Below, one piece after another: positions 1 through 5,998 of a DNA stretch of 11,664 nt. Numbering within the stretch: the stretch's first letter is position 1; each line of letters begins with the position of its first letter. The notes below the pieces were generated by a model, which worked only from the letters and a program-made list of their open reading frames with translations, searched no databases and had not been told where the DNA came from. This stretch comes from an uncultured Spartobacteria bacterium (GTDB lineage: Bacteria; Verrucomicrobiota; Verrucomicrobiia; Chthoniobacterales; Terrimicrobiaceae). Made by a program: the position numbers and the translations under genes. The stretch lies in assembly GCA_903915315.1 (NCBI GenBank), contig CAIWSO010000043.1:1-11664 (forward strand), given 5' to 3'.

Positions 1-1
1 G

Positions 2-307
2 CCTGACGGATTCCTCTCCCCTCAAGATTTGACCCTCCTTCTTGAGATCGGAGCCCTGCCATACCCTGACGAGTCCGTCACCCCTCTCGGTCTTGCGACC
101 AACTTCAGGGCTTACGTTTCACAGTCCAGTTGGCATCAGCTTTTTGATTTGGGCTGGGGTGATGCCGTTTTTTTCACTTCGCTTCAACATCCGCGTACGC
201 AATGGGGAAGCGATCGACTATTCAGTGACAGCCTGAATTTTGCTACGGACTCCACTGTGCTTCCACTCAAGGCTTTTGATTTGGGATTTGAATGGGATTT
301 CCGTTAA
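2..307 (+). CDS. C-terminal end of an unrecognised protein (cut by window edge)
   Basis: An open frame enters from the left edge and stays open for 101 codons to a TAA at 305-307. The true start lies outside the window, so only the tail is seen, and I do not recognise a family. The fragment is mixed in composition, rich in aromatic residues, and has no obvious membrane segment. The last 15 residues (LPLKAFDLGFEWDFR) alternate polar and hydrophobic positions with aromatics near the end. That is loosely like the last strand of an outer-membrane beta-barrel, but the match is weak. Codon use looks like a real gene rather than a shadow. The next gene starts 13 bases downstream on the same strand, so the two are probably co-transcribed. 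Confidence 0.6.
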   Translation, partial: PDGFLSPQDLTLLLEIGALPYPDESVTPLGLATNFRAYVSQSSWHQLFDLGWGDAVFFTSLQHPRTQWGSDRLFSDSLNFATDSTVLPLKAFDLGFEWDFR

Positions 308-320
308 GAAACCTCTCCAC

Positions 321-683
321 ATGCTTAAAGTCTACACCTACAAGCCCTGCTCCACGTGCCGAAATGCGACAAACTGGTTGCGCGCTCAGAGCCTCGATTT
401 TCAAGAACTCCCTATCCGCGAAACTCCGCCAACCAAGAGCGAACTCAAGTCCATGTTGAATGCGTGCGAGGGGCAAATCCGCTCTATCCTTAATACCTCC
501 GGACAAGATTATCGTGATCTTGGGCTCAAGGACAAACTCGACGGAATGGACACCGATGCGATTTTTTCCCTCATCAGCCCAAACGGCAACCTCATTAAGC
601 GCCCCTTTGCCATCGATGTGGAACGGGGAATTTTCTTGGCGGGATTTCGCGAAGAAAAATGGAAGCGTGCTTTCGCCGTGTGA
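321..683 (+). CDS. ArsC/Spx/YffB-family thioredoxin-fold protein
   Basis: This 120-residue protein belongs to the arsenate reductase-like (ArsC/Spx/MgsR/YffB) family of small cytoplasmic thioredoxin-fold proteins. The N-terminal strand leads into a CxxC motif (Cys10 and Cys13 in YKPCSTCRNA), as in Spx and YffB. The family's conserved Arg-Pro-Phe turn is present near residue 100 (LIKRPFAID), and the length is normal for the family. The frame is open upstream to 240, but the ATG at 321 gives the standard family N-terminus (MLKVYTYKPCSTC), so I chose it. No Shine-Dalgarno sequence is visible, and the gene follows the preceding stop by 13 bases. Members include true arsenate reductases, the Spx regulator and proteins of unknown role. 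No ars genes lie nearby, so arsenic detoxification cannot be claimed. The stop codon lies in the loop of a perfect hairpin (669-690). Confidence 0.88.
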   Translation: MLKVYTYKPCSTCRNATNWLRAQSLDFQELPIRETPPTKSELKSMLNACEGQIRSILNTSGQDYRDLGLKDKLDGMDTDAIFSLISPNGNLIKRPFAIDVERGIFLAGFREEKWKRAFAV

Positions 684-690
684 CGAAAGC
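669..690. terminator. Perfect hairpin spanning the ArsC-like stop codon
   Basis: GCTTTCG at 669-675 pairs perfectly with CGAAAGC at 684-690 around an 8-base loop that contains the TGA stop (681-683) of the ArsC-like gene. It lies between convergent genes, where a terminator is expected. No T-run follows closely on the + strand, so a classical intrinsic terminator is uncertain. It could instead be a 3' end-protecting hairpin. Confidence 0.4.
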
Positions 691-702
691 GGATGACTTC
701 CT

Positions 703-737
703 TAAAAATCAGCGAATAAGCCCCCAACGCTCGCTGA
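703..737 (-). terminator. Probable intrinsic terminator of lepB, overlapping its stop codon
   Basis: Read on the minus strand, TCAGCGA (737-731) and TCGCTGA (715-709) form a 7-base-pair stem with a 15-base loop, followed at once by TTTTT (708-704). The TGA stop of lepB is the last three bases of the 3' arm. Stem plus immediate T-run is the classical rho-independent layout, although the loop is long. Confidence 0.6.
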
Positions 738-1830
738 AGGGCCAGTAGACTATAAGTCCACGCCCAGCGACATTGCGCTCAGGAACGATGCCCCAATCGC
801 GGCTGTCGCGGGAATGGAAGCTATTGTCTCCGAGAGCAAAGTAGCTATTTACCGGAACAGTGAATGTATCATCAGGCGTACCAAGATAACGGAAGGCCGG
901 TCCTCCGCGCCCGGCATTGGAGTAACCTTGATACCCCTCCTTCATGCTCATCACTCTCTGAAAAGCTAAGTTGGCGGGCACTTTTCCATCAATGTAAAGA
1001 AGAGGGGGGGCGATCCGAAGTGTTTCGCCGGGCATTCCTACCAATCGTTTGATGTAATGTTGGGAACCCATCGCCGGATCCAAACCCGACTCGATCTCTC
1101 GAATGCCCGTTGTTTTAAAAACGAACACATCGCCGCTCGAGGGCTTAACAAAATTGTAGCTCATTTTATCCACAAAAACCTGGTCGCCGGTATCCATATG
1201 CCCACGGGCTATTACCTCGCCGGCGGCAAACTGACGTCCGGGCACCACACGAAAATACCGCATCAGCGGATCGCGAGGAACAAATAGCGTGTATGTGTTG
1301 TGACGGCAAACGATCTGGGTGAAGGTGAAAAAATTCGCATAGGTTTTCTCACTCAGCGAGACGACGACATCCTCCTCTTTGGCGCGAAGATCAAAGGAAT
1401 GGCGGCCTTGGACGACAAACTGGAATGCCCGGATGAGGGGATTCGGAGGCGGCGTGTCGGTCGGAACCCCTACGATACCATAGAGTGTGGGTTGCATCGA
1501 ACCGGTCGGAATACGAAAGGGCTGAATCAAGAACGCCTTGACGCCAGCAGCAATCACGACGGCCACAAGGAAAACCTCGATATTCTCGCGCAGAGAAGCG
1601 TTTTTAGGAGGCGGGAGGCATTTGCCGATCAGATCATCGAGGCGAGTGGTGGCCACGGAAACAGCTTCGCGACTGCGCGCTCGAATGGCGCTCCGTAGAT
1701 CCAAAATGCCCGACTCAATCTGGCAAACCTGCGCGTGCTGGAGAATGTCCTTTTTGTAGGCAAGGAACTTCTTCGCGCCATGCATGTAGTTTTTGGCATC
1801 CTTGATATAGCGGGGCGTGAATAAAAACAT
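709..1830 (-). CDS. lepB: Signal peptidase I (leader peptidase)
   Basis: This is the membrane-bound serine protease that cleaves signal peptides from exported proteins on the outer face of the inner membrane. With the ATG at 1830 it has 373 residues, longer than most SPases. It has about 80 N-terminal cytoplasmic residues (MFLFTPRYIKDAKNY...) and one membrane segment at roughly 85-103. The catalytic Ser111 is in IPTGSMQPTLYG, the general-base Lys261 is in YIKRLVGMPGE, and the terminal box is GDNSFHSRDSR (334-344). Between the Ser box and GDQVFVDKM (215-223) there are about 90 residues, far more than in the E. coli enzyme. The frame is open to 1887, but that start would overlap lepA, and the ATG at 1830 gives a plausible charged N-terminus. 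lepA ends 31 bases upstream, so a lepA-lepB operon is likely. The leader between them is C-rich and has no Shine-Dalgarno sequence. Confidence 0.95.
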   Translation of the reverse strand: MFLFTPRYIKDAKNYMHGAKKFLAYKKDILQHAQVCQIESGILDLRSAIRARSREAVSVATTRLDDLIGKCLPPPKNASLRENIEVFLVAVVIAAGVKAFLIQPFRIPTGSMQPTLYGIVGVPTDTPPPNPLIRAFQFVVQGRHSFDLRAKEEDVVVSLSEKTYANFFTFTQIVCRHNTYTLFVPRDPLMRYFRVVPGRQFAAGEVIARGHMDTGDQVFVDKMSYNFVKPSSGDVFVFKTTGIREIESGLDPAMGSQHYIKRLVGMPGETLRIAPPLLYIDGKVPANLAFQRVMSMKEGYQGYSNAGRGGPAFRYLGTPDDTFTVPVNSYFALGDNSFHSRDSRDWGIVPERNVAGRGLIVYWPFSERWGLIR

Positions 1831-1861
1831 AAGGGCCGAGTGGATTTTGGGGCGAGGGGGC

Positions 1862-3667
1862 TTAGCTGGTTCGCAAGACCTGCACAAAGGCTTCCTGTGG
1901 AATATTGACCGTGCCCACGGCCTTCATGCGTTTCTTGCCTTCTTTTTGCTTATCGAGGAGTTTGCGTTTGCGTGAAATGTCGCCGCCATAGCACTTCGCT
2001 GTGACGTTTTTACGCATGGCGCTCACGTTCTCTCGGGCGACGATCTTTCCGCCGACAGCGGCTTGAATCGACACTTGGTAGAGCTGTGTCGGAATGACTT
2101 CCTTAAGCTTAGCCGCCAAGGCGCGTCCACGGGCTTCGGCTTTTTCGCGGTGAACGATGGAAGAAAAGGCATCCACTGGCTCCCCATTGACGAGCATTTC
2201 CAGTTTCACCATCTTGTTCGCACGGTAGCCGGCCTGCTCGTAATTCATCGAACCATACCCACGGGTGATCGACTTCATCTTGTCCACAAAATCCACGAGG
2301 ATTTCGTTCAGCGGAAGTTCAGTGGTCAGCATCACCCGCTTGGTGTCGATGGACTCCGTGTGACTGACCTCGCCGCGTTTTTCCATAATAAGCTGCATGA
2401 TAGGCGAGATGTATTCATTCGGAATCATCACGAAACAGCGCACCATTGGCTCGCGGATCTCCTCGATCACACTCGGATCGGGGAGTTGATCGGGATTGTC
2501 CACACGGAGAAGTTCGCCATTGGTGCGCAGAACCTCATAGATCACCGACGGGTAGGTGGCGATGATGTCCATGTCAAACTCCCGACGCAAACGCTCGAGG
2601 ATGATTTCCATGTGAAGGAGGCCGAGGAATCCGCAACGGAAGCCAAAGCCAAGCGCCACGCTCGATTCAGGCATGAATTGGAATGCAGCATCGTTGAGCT
2701 GCAATTTGGCCATGGCCGCTTTGAGATGCTCGAAGTCCGCTGTGTTGATCGGATAAATGCCGCTGAAAACCATCGGCTGCACGACTTGAAAACCGGGTAG
2801 GGGCTCCGTGGCAGGTTGCCTTGTGCCGGTGAGCGTATCTCCCACTTTCACTTCGGCACTGGTTTTGATATTTGCAATCACATACCCGATGTCGCCGGCA
2901 ATGAGCTTTTCGCGGGCGAAAAATTTCGGGTTTTGCGGTTTGAAAACGCCGACTTCCTTAACCTCGTAGGCCTCATTTGTGGACATGAGTTTGACGGGAT
3001 CGCCGGCCTTGATCGAGCCTTCCATCACACGGGTATAAATAACAACCCCGCGATAGCCGTCAAAGTGGGAGTCAAAGGTGAGGGCACGCAAGCGGGCGTC
3101 GGGCTGACCAGTCGGAGCCGGAATACGCTCGATAATGGTCTCAAGGATCTCATGAATGCCAATGCCGGCTTTCGCGCTGGCCATGATGGCTTCCTCGGCC
3201 GGAATGGCGAGGATGTCCTCCAGTTGCCGTTTGGCCATTTCTATGTCCGCATTTGGTAGATCAATCTTGTTGATCACGGGAATGATCTTGAGCCCTTGTT
3301 TCTCGGCAAGGTGGACATTGGCCACGGTCTGGGCCTCGACCCCCTGAGCCGCATCAATGATGAGAAGAGCACCTTCACAAGCGGCAAGGGAGCGGGAAAC
3401 CTCGTAGGTGAAATCCACATGGCCCGGGGTATCGGACAAGTTCAACTTGTAAGTCTTGCCGTCCTTGGCCGTGTAATCCATCGCGATCGGGTGAGACTTA
3501 ATAGTGATGCCACGTTCACGCTCCAGATCCATGGCATCGAGCATTTGTTCCTGAGATTCCCGTTTCTGAATAGTGCCAGTGGCCTCAAGCAAACGATCGG
3601 AGAGCGTCGTTTTGCCGTGATCAATGTGGGCGATGATACAAAAGTTGCGGGTGTTTTCGATAGACAT
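1862..3667 (-). CDS. lepA: Elongation factor 4 (LepA), ribosome back-translocating GTPase
   Basis: LepA/EF4 is a translational GTPase that acts on the ribosome. The 601 residues match the family's usual length of about 600. All GTPase motifs are intact: G1 AHIDHGKT (13-20), G2 RGITIK (52-57), G3 DTPGH (79-83), G4 NKID (133-136) and G5 SAK (164-166). The family-specific C-terminal domain is present (NVTAKCYGGDISRKRKLL, with a lysine/arginine-rich tail), which separates it from EF-G. The ATG at 3667 gives the canonical N-terminus (MSIENTRNFCIIAHIDHGKT). lepB follows 31 bases downstream, a common arrangement. A good sigma-70-like promoter lies only 11 bases upstream of the ATG, so the mRNA may be almost leaderless. 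The TAA stop is at 1862-1864. Confidence 0.98.
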   Translation of the reverse strand: MSIENTRNFCIIAHIDHGKTTLSDRLLEATGTIQKRESQEQMLDAMDLERERGITIKSHPIAMDYTAKDGKTYKLNLSDTPGHVDFTYEVSRSLAACEGALLIIDAAQGVEAQTVANVHLAEKQGLKIIPVINKIDLPNADIEMAKRQLEDILAIPAEEAIMASAKAGIGIHEILETIIERIPAPTGQPDARLRALTFDSHFDGYRGVVIYTRVMEGSIKAGDPVKLMSTNEAYEVKEVGVFKPQNPKFFAREKLIAGDIGYVIANIKTSAEVKVGDTLTGTRQPATEPLPGFQVVQPMVFSGIYPINTADFEHLKAAMAKLQLNDAAFQFMPESSVALGFGFRCGFLGLLHMEIILERLRREFDMDIIATYPSVIYEVLRTNGELLRVDNPDQLPDPSVIEEIREPMVRCFVMIPNEYISPIMQLIMEKRGEVSHTESIDTKRVMLTTELPLNEILVDFVDKMKSITRGYGSMNYEQAGYRANKMVKLEMLVNGEPVDAFSSIVHREKAEARGRALAAKLKEVIPTQLYQVSIQAAVGGKIVARENVSAMRKNVTAKCYGGDISRKRKLLDKQKEGKKRMKAVGTVNIPQEAFVQVLRTS

Positions 3668-3678
3668 GAAAGGTCGGG

Positions 3679-3707
3679 AATATCGGGCACAACTGGGTCG
3701 CGGTCAA
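3679..3707 (-). promoter_or_regulatory. Putative sigma-70-type promoter for lepA
   Basis: On the minus strand, TTGACC (3707-3702; five of six matches to TTGACA) is separated by exactly 17 bases from GATATT (3684-3679; four of six matches to TATAAT). The -10 box ends 11 bases before the lepA ATG, which implies a 5' leader of only about 4-6 bases. The calls rest on consensus matching by eye. Confidence 0.45.
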
Positions 3708-3727
3708 TGCTGTGTTCCGGATTTACG

Positions 3728-3757
3728 TTGGAATCCCATCATTCCTCCAGCTAGAGT
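3728..3757 (+). promoter_or_regulatory. Weak putative promoter for the 180-residue membrane protein
   Basis: TTGGAA (3728-3733) and TAGAGT (3752-3757) are separated by 18 bases and match the consensus at four of six positions each. The -10 box ends 10 bases before the ATG at 3768, mirroring the very short leader inferred for the divergent lepA. The candidate is weaker than the lepA promoter. Confidence 0.3.
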
Positions 3758-3767
3758 GCATCACAGA

Positions 3768-4310
3768 ATGAGCGATTCCCAACATCCCGAACCACAAGAA
3801 CCCAAGCCACGATTCCGTCTCAATGTGCAGGTTTTCCAAATTTTCGGACTCGTCATTATCGCGCTTGCCTTACCTTTCACGATCCTCATTCTGGGGCTCT
3901 TGGACATCCGTAAAAACACGAAGCCCAATACTCCGGAGAAGATCACGGAAACAAAACAAACTTCCGACGAGCCTCCAGGCCTTCGCTCCGCATTCAACTC
4001 CATAGCGGAATCCCTGATGCCTACGCCGCTCCTCGAAGACGGAATCCGTCGCTTTCTCTATGTTTATAAGAAAACGGACAGCGCCACAACCGAGTCGGAC
4101 CTCAAGCTGACCCTAGAAAGGTTGGGCGCTATTTGCCTCGATGCATCCCAGACACGACGCCAAAAATATCTGGCCCATATTCCCATCCAGCAAGCTGAGA
4201 AGTTCGAATCTGACCTTGTTGCGCTGGAACCCTCAGAAAAGCCCAGGCATCCTTTGAACGTAAATTCACAGGCTAGTGTGTCCTATGAAATCACAATCCA
4301 GCGGAATTGA
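3768..4310 (+). CDS. Single-pass membrane protein of unknown function
   Basis: A 180-residue protein that I do not recognise. The first 20 residues are polar and proline-rich (MSDSQHPEPQEPKPRF). Residues about 22-46 form one strong membrane segment, followed by a positively charged stop (DIRKNTKPN), then a low-complexity linker to about residue 75 and a soluble domain of about 100 residues. That domain alternates predicted strands and helices (RRFLYVYKK; SDLKLTLERLGAIC; YLAHIPIQQAEKFESDL), which suggests a small beta-alpha-beta domain outside the membrane. The pattern is loosely like the soluble part of DUF4349-type membrane proteins, but this is only a resemblance. The frame is open back to 3624, but that would overlap lepA; the ATG at 3768 gives a sensible N-terminus. 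The gene diverges from lepA. No Shine-Dalgarno sequence is seen. Confidence 0.75.
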   Translation: MSDSQHPEPQEPKPRFRLNVQVFQIFGLVIIALALPFTILILGLLDIRKNTKPNTPEKITETKQTSDEPPGLRSAFNSIAESLMPTPLLEDGIRRFLYVYKKTDSATTESDLKLTLERLGAICLDASQTRRQKYLAHIPIQQAEKFESDLVALEPSEKPRHPLNVNSQASVSYEITIQRN

Positions 4311-4430
4311 GTTAACCAAAGACTAACTTGATGGCGCGGTTTTCAGCAACCGATTCCGGGCAAGTAACGCTCAAACCCGAAATGGTTTTATAATCTGATG
4401 CGGGCTTTCGGGCCAGCCTCGGAATTTTTG

Positions 4431-4490
4431 TAACCACAGAGAGAAGCTGTGGGTTCATTAAAAACACAAATAACAGATCCTCACAGATTT
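4431..4490. repeat. Degenerate CCACAG / CACAGATT intergenic repeat patch
   Basis: The stretch contains TAACCACAGAGAG, CTGTGGGTT, AACACAAATAACAGATC and TCACAGATTT in a row. These resemble decayed copies of the short 'AACCACAGAG...' and 'ACACAGATTACACAGATT' units found repeatedly between genes in many environmental bacterial genomes, including Verrucomicrobiota. CCACAG (4434-4439) and CTGTGG (4447-4452) can also pair as a small hairpin. The family assignment is from memory of such repeats and is not checked. Confidence 0.4.
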
Positions 4491-4503
4491 CGATATATAT
4501 CGA
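4490..4503. repeat. 14-base perfect AT-rich palindrome
   Basis: TCGATATATATCGA is a perfect inverted repeat without a spacer. It is followed at once by the 9-base near-tandem repeat ATGTATTAC/ATGTATTAT (4506-4523), which contains the smaller palindrome TACATGTA (4512-4519). It could be a protein-binding site or simple AT-rich decay. No gene start lies close enough to assign it as an operator. Confidence 0.4.
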
Positions 4504-4710
4504 GTATGTATTACATGTATTATGTGATGTTATTGATATGTCCATTTGCGGGAGGATTTAGATGATGTGTGAATAACTTACGAGCAACTAGGCGCTCGGC
4601 TGAAATCCCCTTGGAATCCCCTTCAAGAGGATGATTTGTTCACAATGCGGATCCAAGGACTGTCGCCCAATCGTTGAGAGAATGCCGCCAAGTCAAAAAT
4701 AAGCGGGACT

Positions 4711-4741
4711 AATAAAAACAACGGACCGCAACTCTGTCCGT
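4711..4741 (-). terminator. Probable intrinsic terminator of obg
   Basis: On the minus strand, ACGGAC (4741-4736) pairs with GTCCGT (4726-4721) around a 9-base loop and is followed by TGTTTTTATT. The stem is short (6 base pairs) but perfect and is followed directly by the T-rich stretch. It lies about 75 bases after the obg stop, with no gene between. Confidence 0.5.
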
Positions 4742-4815
4742 GAACAAATTCAGGTAACGAAGAAGAACCGACGCTTTCAGATTCCATCACGGAATCGCCA
4801 ATAGATTCGTAAAAA

Positions 4816-5874
4816 CTAGGCTGTCCAGTCGACTCGGACACCCGTTTCTTGATCCGGAATGGGCGTGAGAACATTCTTTGAGATGTAATCGATCACGGTG
4901 TTGACACCCGTAGATGTTTCGGCAGCAATCGGTAAAATGGTGACTTTCGGAAAGCGTTCTTGAAAGATTTTGCAATTTTCCTCGGCTTCCGGAAGATCCA
5001 TCTTGTTGGCAATGATGCAGAAAGGCTTGGCGGCCAATGTAGGATCGTAGAGGCGAAGTTCCTTGCGGAGCGACTGGTAGTCGTCGATCGGACTGCGCCC
5101 CTCGCTGCCAGCCATATCCAACACAAAGAAAAGCGATTTACAGCGGACAATGTGTCGCAAAAACTCATGGCCCAGACCTCGGTTGTCGTGGGCACCCTCG
5201 ATCAGTCCGGGAATATCCGCAACGGTAGCACGATGATAATTAGGGAGATCTACAACTCCAACGATAGGATGCAATGTAGTGAATGGATATGGGGCTGCTT
5301 TTGGCCTTGCCGCTGAGATTTTTTGAAGAAGGGTCGATTTACCGGCATTGGGATACCCCACTAAACCGATATCTGCAATCGTACGAAGTTCGAAAAGATA
5401 CCATGACTCTTCTCCCGGATAGCCTTTAGTGACCTGTCGAGGCACTCGGTTTGTTGACGATTTAAAATGCGTGTTCCCCTTGCCTCCGTCGCCGCCTTTG
5501 CAGAGGATAAATTCCTGGCCAGGCTCGGAAAGATCGGCAATGGGCTCTTCCTCGACCTCATCGTGCGAGGTATGCCCAGCACGGTGAACGATCGTTCCAA
5601 TTGGCACCTTGATACGAGTGGGTTCCGAGCTACGGCCCATTTTATCTTTTCCCTTACCGTGTCCGCCGCGTTTGGATCGAATGAGAGGCTCAAAAAAAAG
5701 CGCAACCAAACTATCCACATCATGGTCCGCGACCAGAATGATGTCCCCGCCGCGCCCGCCATCTCCGCCATCTGGTCCCCCACGCGGTACAAATTTCTCG
5801 CGGCGAAAGCTGCAGCATCCATTGCCTCCGTCACCGGCCTTGGCGTGCACCCTTATCTGATCAACAAACTTCAT
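4816..5874 (-). CDS. obg: GTPase Obg/CgtA, ribosome-associated
   Basis: Obg is an essential GTPase that binds the large ribosomal subunit and links ribosome assembly to stress. The 352 residues show the glycine-rich Obg fold at 1-160 (MKFVDQIRVHAKAGDGGNGC, then FVPRGGPDGGDGGRGGD). The G domain follows: G1 GYPNAGKST (173-181), G2 around PFTTLHP (197-203), G3 DIPGLIEGA (220-228), G4 NKMD (290-293) and G5 near AAET (317-320). The protein ends soon after the G domain, so the optional C-terminal OCT domain is absent. The frame is open to 6006, but the ATG at 5874 is the standard family start and avoids overlap with the divergent aminotransferase gene. No Shine-Dalgarno sequence is visible. The 124 bases between the two divergent genes must hold both promoters, but I found no convincing pair of boxes. 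Confidence 0.97.
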   Translation of the reverse strand: MKFVDQIRVHAKAGDGGNGCCSFRREKFVPRGGPDGGDGGRGGDIILVADHDVDSLVALFFEPLIRSKRGGHGKGKDKMGRSSEPTRIKVPIGTIVHRAGHTSHDEVEEEPIADLSEPGQEFILCKGGDGGKGNTHFKSSTNRVPRQVTKGYPGEESWYLFELRTIADIGLVGYPNAGKSTLLQKISAARPKAAPYPFTTLHPIVGVVDLPNYHRATVADIPGLIEGAHDNRGLGHEFLRHIVRCKSLFFVLDMAGSEGRSPIDDYQSLRKELRLYDPTLAAKPFCIIANKMDLPEAEENCKIFQERFPKVTILPIAAETSTGVNTVIDYISKNVLTPIPDQETGVRVDWTA

Positions 5875-5998
5875 TGAGGGAAGGTGCCGGAGATGGACAT
5901 TCAAGTCGATGGGAATTTGCTCTAAGCCGAGAAATGAAGATGATTTCGCCTGCTTGATTTGATGGAATAAATTACCAAGTGGTGATAGCTTTACAGGC

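Larger units (their letters stand above)
4311..4815. other. 505-base gene-free stretch with repeats and palindromes
   Basis: This separates the convergent membrane-protein gene and obg. Short frames here (for example 4312-4545 on the minus strand) look like chance: their composition is erratic and no family is recognisable. Contents seen: a possible weak hairpin plus T5 at 4402-4428 (+ strand), a degenerate CACAG-type repeat patch (4431-4490), a 14-base palindrome (4490-4503), a 9-base tandem repeat (ATGTATTAC/ATGTATTAT, 4506-4523), a close direct repeat of AATCCCCTT near 4604-4623, and a probable obg terminator (4711-4741). The part around 4440-4540 is markedly AT-rich compared with its surroundings. 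No RNA gene is recognisable. Confidence 0.6.

Noticed and set aside
1831..1887. Longer signal peptidase start at 1887
   Set aside because: It would overlap the lepA end and add a Cys/Pro-rich stretch with no family counterpart. The ATG at 1830 gives a natural N-terminus.
2063..2800. Long frame (245 codons) on the + strand
   Set aside because: It lies entirely opposite lepA, whose protein is unmistakable. The translation is rich in His, Leu and Phe, as expected of a mirrored GC-biased frame.
4402..4428. GGGCT/AGCCT hairpin plus T5 as terminator of the 180-residue protein gene
   Set aside because: The stem is five pairs including a G-U pair, with a gap before the T-run, about 95 bases after the stop. 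It is too weak to call as a separate feature.
4312..4545. 77-codon minus-strand frame in the gene-free stretch
   Set aside because: It runs through the repeats and palindrome, has no recognisable family and has a composition unlike its neighbours.
4780..4796. GATTCC/GGAATC inverted repeat just after obg as its terminator
   Set aside because: There is no T-run on the minus strand. The hairpin at 4721-4741 with its T-rich tail is better.
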